Assembly: GCA_027858795.1 (NCBI GenBank)
Contig: JAQICF010000205.1
Location: forward strand, 1 to 32,582
DNA: 32,582 nt
Source: Candidatus Delongbacteria bacterium
GTDB lineage: Bacteria; Delongbacteria; UBA4055
Direction of reading: 5' to 3'
The notes beneath the pieces were generated by a model, which did not search any database, was not told the DNA's origin, and was given only the letters and a program-made list of their open reading frames with translations. Positions 31,056 to 32,582 of this stretch are shown piece after piece; position 1 is the first letter of the stretch; every line of letters begins with the position of its first letter. The position numbers were made by a program, and so were the translations under genes.

Positions 31056-32582
31056 CTATTTTAAGTATTCTTTGATCCTGTTATACACTTTATCAACACT
31101 AAAACCATATTCATCCATCACAACATCTCCAGGTGCAGAAGACCCAAATTTATCAACACCAATATTCAAACCATTTGATCCTGTATATTTGCACCAACCG
31201 AAAGTCACACCGGCTTCAATTGAAACTCTTTTTCTTATTTCAGGACTTAAAACACTATTCTTATACTCTTCATCCTGCTCTTCAAAGATCTCCCAGCTAG
31301 GAATACTTACAACTTTGGTATTTATACCTTCAATTTTCAATTTCTCATATGTGTCTATTGCGAGATTTACTTCTGAACCCGCAGCAAAAATTACTGAAAC
31401 AGGATTCTCGGAATCTGCCACAACATAAGCACCTTTCTCAAGTCCTAATGCACAACCATACTTTTCTCTATCAACTGTTACTAGATTCTGACGTGATAAA
31501 ACCAATACGTAAGGTGTATTAGCATTTTCCATCATGTATTTCCAAGCAACTGATACTTCGTTGGCATCTCCTGGTCTGATAACTTTTATATCCGGCATTG
31601 ATCTTACGGACATCAGTTGTTCTACCGGTTGGTGGGTAGGTCCATCTTCCCCGACAGCTATGGAATCATGTGTATAGATATAAATTACTGGAATCTTGCA
31701 TAATGCGGCTAATCTAATAGAAGGTCTCATATAATCCACAAAAGAGAAGAATGTACTAGTGAATGGTCTTAGACTTCCATGAAATGAAATACCATTTGCT
31801 ATTCCAGCCATTGCATGCTCTCTTACCCCCATTCTAATATTACGACCATCTTGAACTATACCATCAAAATATCCACCATCTTTAAGAAATATCTTAGTTG
31901 AGCAACTAAGATCAGCATCTCCACCTACCAGCCATGGTAATTTATTTCCAACAGCATTCATAACTGTGTGATTTGATACTCTTGTTGCCATTGATTTTCC
32001 AGCTTCGAACTTCGGAAGAACCTCAACCCAATTATCAGGCAATTTTAATTCTGTGAAATCAATTAATTCTTTGTTCAATTCAGGATATTTAGTTGCATAA
32101 TCATCTTTTTTCTTTGTCCAATCTTCCCAAACTGATACAGCTGACCCAATAATATTTTTGAAATTTTCTTTAACATCTTCACTTACATAGAACTTCTTCT
32201 CTGGATCCATTCCTAAAGCTTTTTTTGTCAGTGCAGTTTCATCAGCACCTAATGGTGCACCGTGAGCGGATTCACTACCTTGCTTACTCGGAGATCCAAA
32301 ACCAATAGTTGTTTTAATGATAATCATTGAAGGTTTATCTGTTACACTCTTTGCAACTTCAATCGCTTCTGCAATGCCATCAATATCTTTATCACCATCA
32401 TCTACCTGAAGTACATGCCAACCATAACTTTCATATCTCTTTCTTACATCCTCAGTAAAAGTTAGATCTGTTGAGCCGTCTAAAGAAATATTGTTAGAAT
32501 CATACAACATAACGAGTTTACCAAGTTTCATATAACCTGCAATCGAAGCAGCTTCAGAACTTATACCTTCCATTAGACAACC
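31056..32582 (-). CDS. tkt: Transketolase, 5' end truncated by window edge
   Basis: 508 residues are visible; the frame stays open to the right edge, where it reads GCLMEGISSEAA, the end of the transketolase GDGCLMEG motif, so about 150 N-terminal residues lie outside. The TPP-binding stretch DSNNISLDG, the active-site region with SAHGAPLG, the catalytic Glu in GVREHAMAGIANG, and DGPTHQPVEQL with its substrate-binding His are present. Transketolase moves two-carbon units in the non-oxidative pentose phosphate pathway and needs TPP, which the thiamine pyrophosphokinase of this window would supply. The C-terminal domain ends YNRIKEYLK. tRNA-Arg follows 15 bases after the stop on the same strand. 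Confidence 0.97.
   Translation of the reverse strand, partial: GCLMEGISSEAASIAGYMKLGKLVMLYDSNNISLDGSTDLTFTEDVRKRYESYGWHVLQVDDGDKDIDGIAEAIEVAKSVTDKPSMIIIKTTIGFGSPSKQGSESAHGAPLGADETALTKKALGMDPEKKFYVSEDVKENFKNIIGSAVSVWEDWTKKKDDYATKYPELNKELIDFTELKLPDNWVEVLPKFEAGKSMATRVSNHTVMNAVGNKLPWLVGGDADLSCSTKIFLKDGGYFDGIVQDGRNIRMGVREHAMAGIANGISFHGSLRPFTSTFFSFVDYMRPSIRLAALCKIPVIYIYTHDSIAVGEDGPTHQPVEQLMSVRSMPDIKVIRPGDANEVSVAWKYMMENANTPYVLVLSRQNLVTVDREKYGCALGLEKGAYVVADSENPVSVIFAAGSEVNLAIDTYEKLKIEGINTKVVSIPSWEIFEEQDEEYKNSVLSPEIRKRVSIEAGVTFGWCKYTGSNGLNIGVDKFGSSAPGDVVMDEYGFSVDKVYNRIKEYLK

Overview
The window is AT-rich bacterial chromosome using the standard genetic code, densely packed with housekeeping genes. Lipobox lipoproteins, a DUF748/AsmA-like envelope protein, a GPGE-type 6-bladed beta-propeller lipoprotein and a YbeY whose third metal ligand is Asp point to a Gram-negative member of the FCB group (Bacteroidota-like or a neighbouring candidate phylum). 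The HydBC/NuoEF-like redox complex with many Fe-S clusters suggests an anaerobic or fermentative life. I cannot place it more precisely without a database search. There is no rRNA, transposase, integrase, phage or CRISPR signal.

Layout. (1) 1-1803, minus strand: a 3'-truncated beta-propeller lipoprotein gene that runs off the left edge, preceded by two small ORFs with good Shine-Dalgarno sites (90 aa and 52 aa). (2) 2071-4398, plus: a large DUF748 protein, ending in a perfect hairpin shared with the convergent tldE. (3) 4440-7114, minus: the tldD-tldE pair. (4) 7286-13270, minus: a three-gene NuoE/NuoF-like complex whose 1214-residue third subunit joins a NuoG-type [2Fe-2S] domain, a GltD/NfnB-type FAD-NADPH module, ferredoxin clusters and a ligand-less molybdopterin-oxidoreductase-like domain. 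A phosphatase gene lies upstream (13412-13924). (5) 14366-15343, plus: a small coiled-coil lipoprotein and a LysM protein behind a near-consensus promoter. (6) 15444-25043, plus: pgpH-ybeY-CNNM/CorC protein-tig-clpP-clpX-thiamine pyrophosphokinase-udp-DDAH-like, a long co-oriented run. (7) 25163-29834, plus: DUF177-rpmF-plsX-fabH-fabD-fabG, the fatty acid/phospholipid initiation cluster. (8) 29911-32582, minus: uppP, tRNA-Arg(CCG) and a 5'-truncated transketolase.

How it works together. Regions 5-8 cover cell-wall sensing and c-di-AMP turnover, rRNA maturation, co-translational folding (trigger factor) and proteolysis (ClpXP), thiamine and nucleoside salvage, and fatty acid initiation tied to ribosomal protein L32. 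The NuoEF-like complex is the most unusual gene set. It has an NADH/FMN site and a second NADP(H)/FAD site but no visible hydrogenase or formate dehydrogenase active site, so it is a candidate NAD/NADP/ferredoxin-coupling (possibly electron-bifurcating) enzyme.

Non-coding structure is also rich: two families of intergenic palindromes, a four-unit hairpin array upstream of rpmF, an inverted repeat overlapping the promoter of the fab cluster, and a long inverted repeat upstream of the redox operon.
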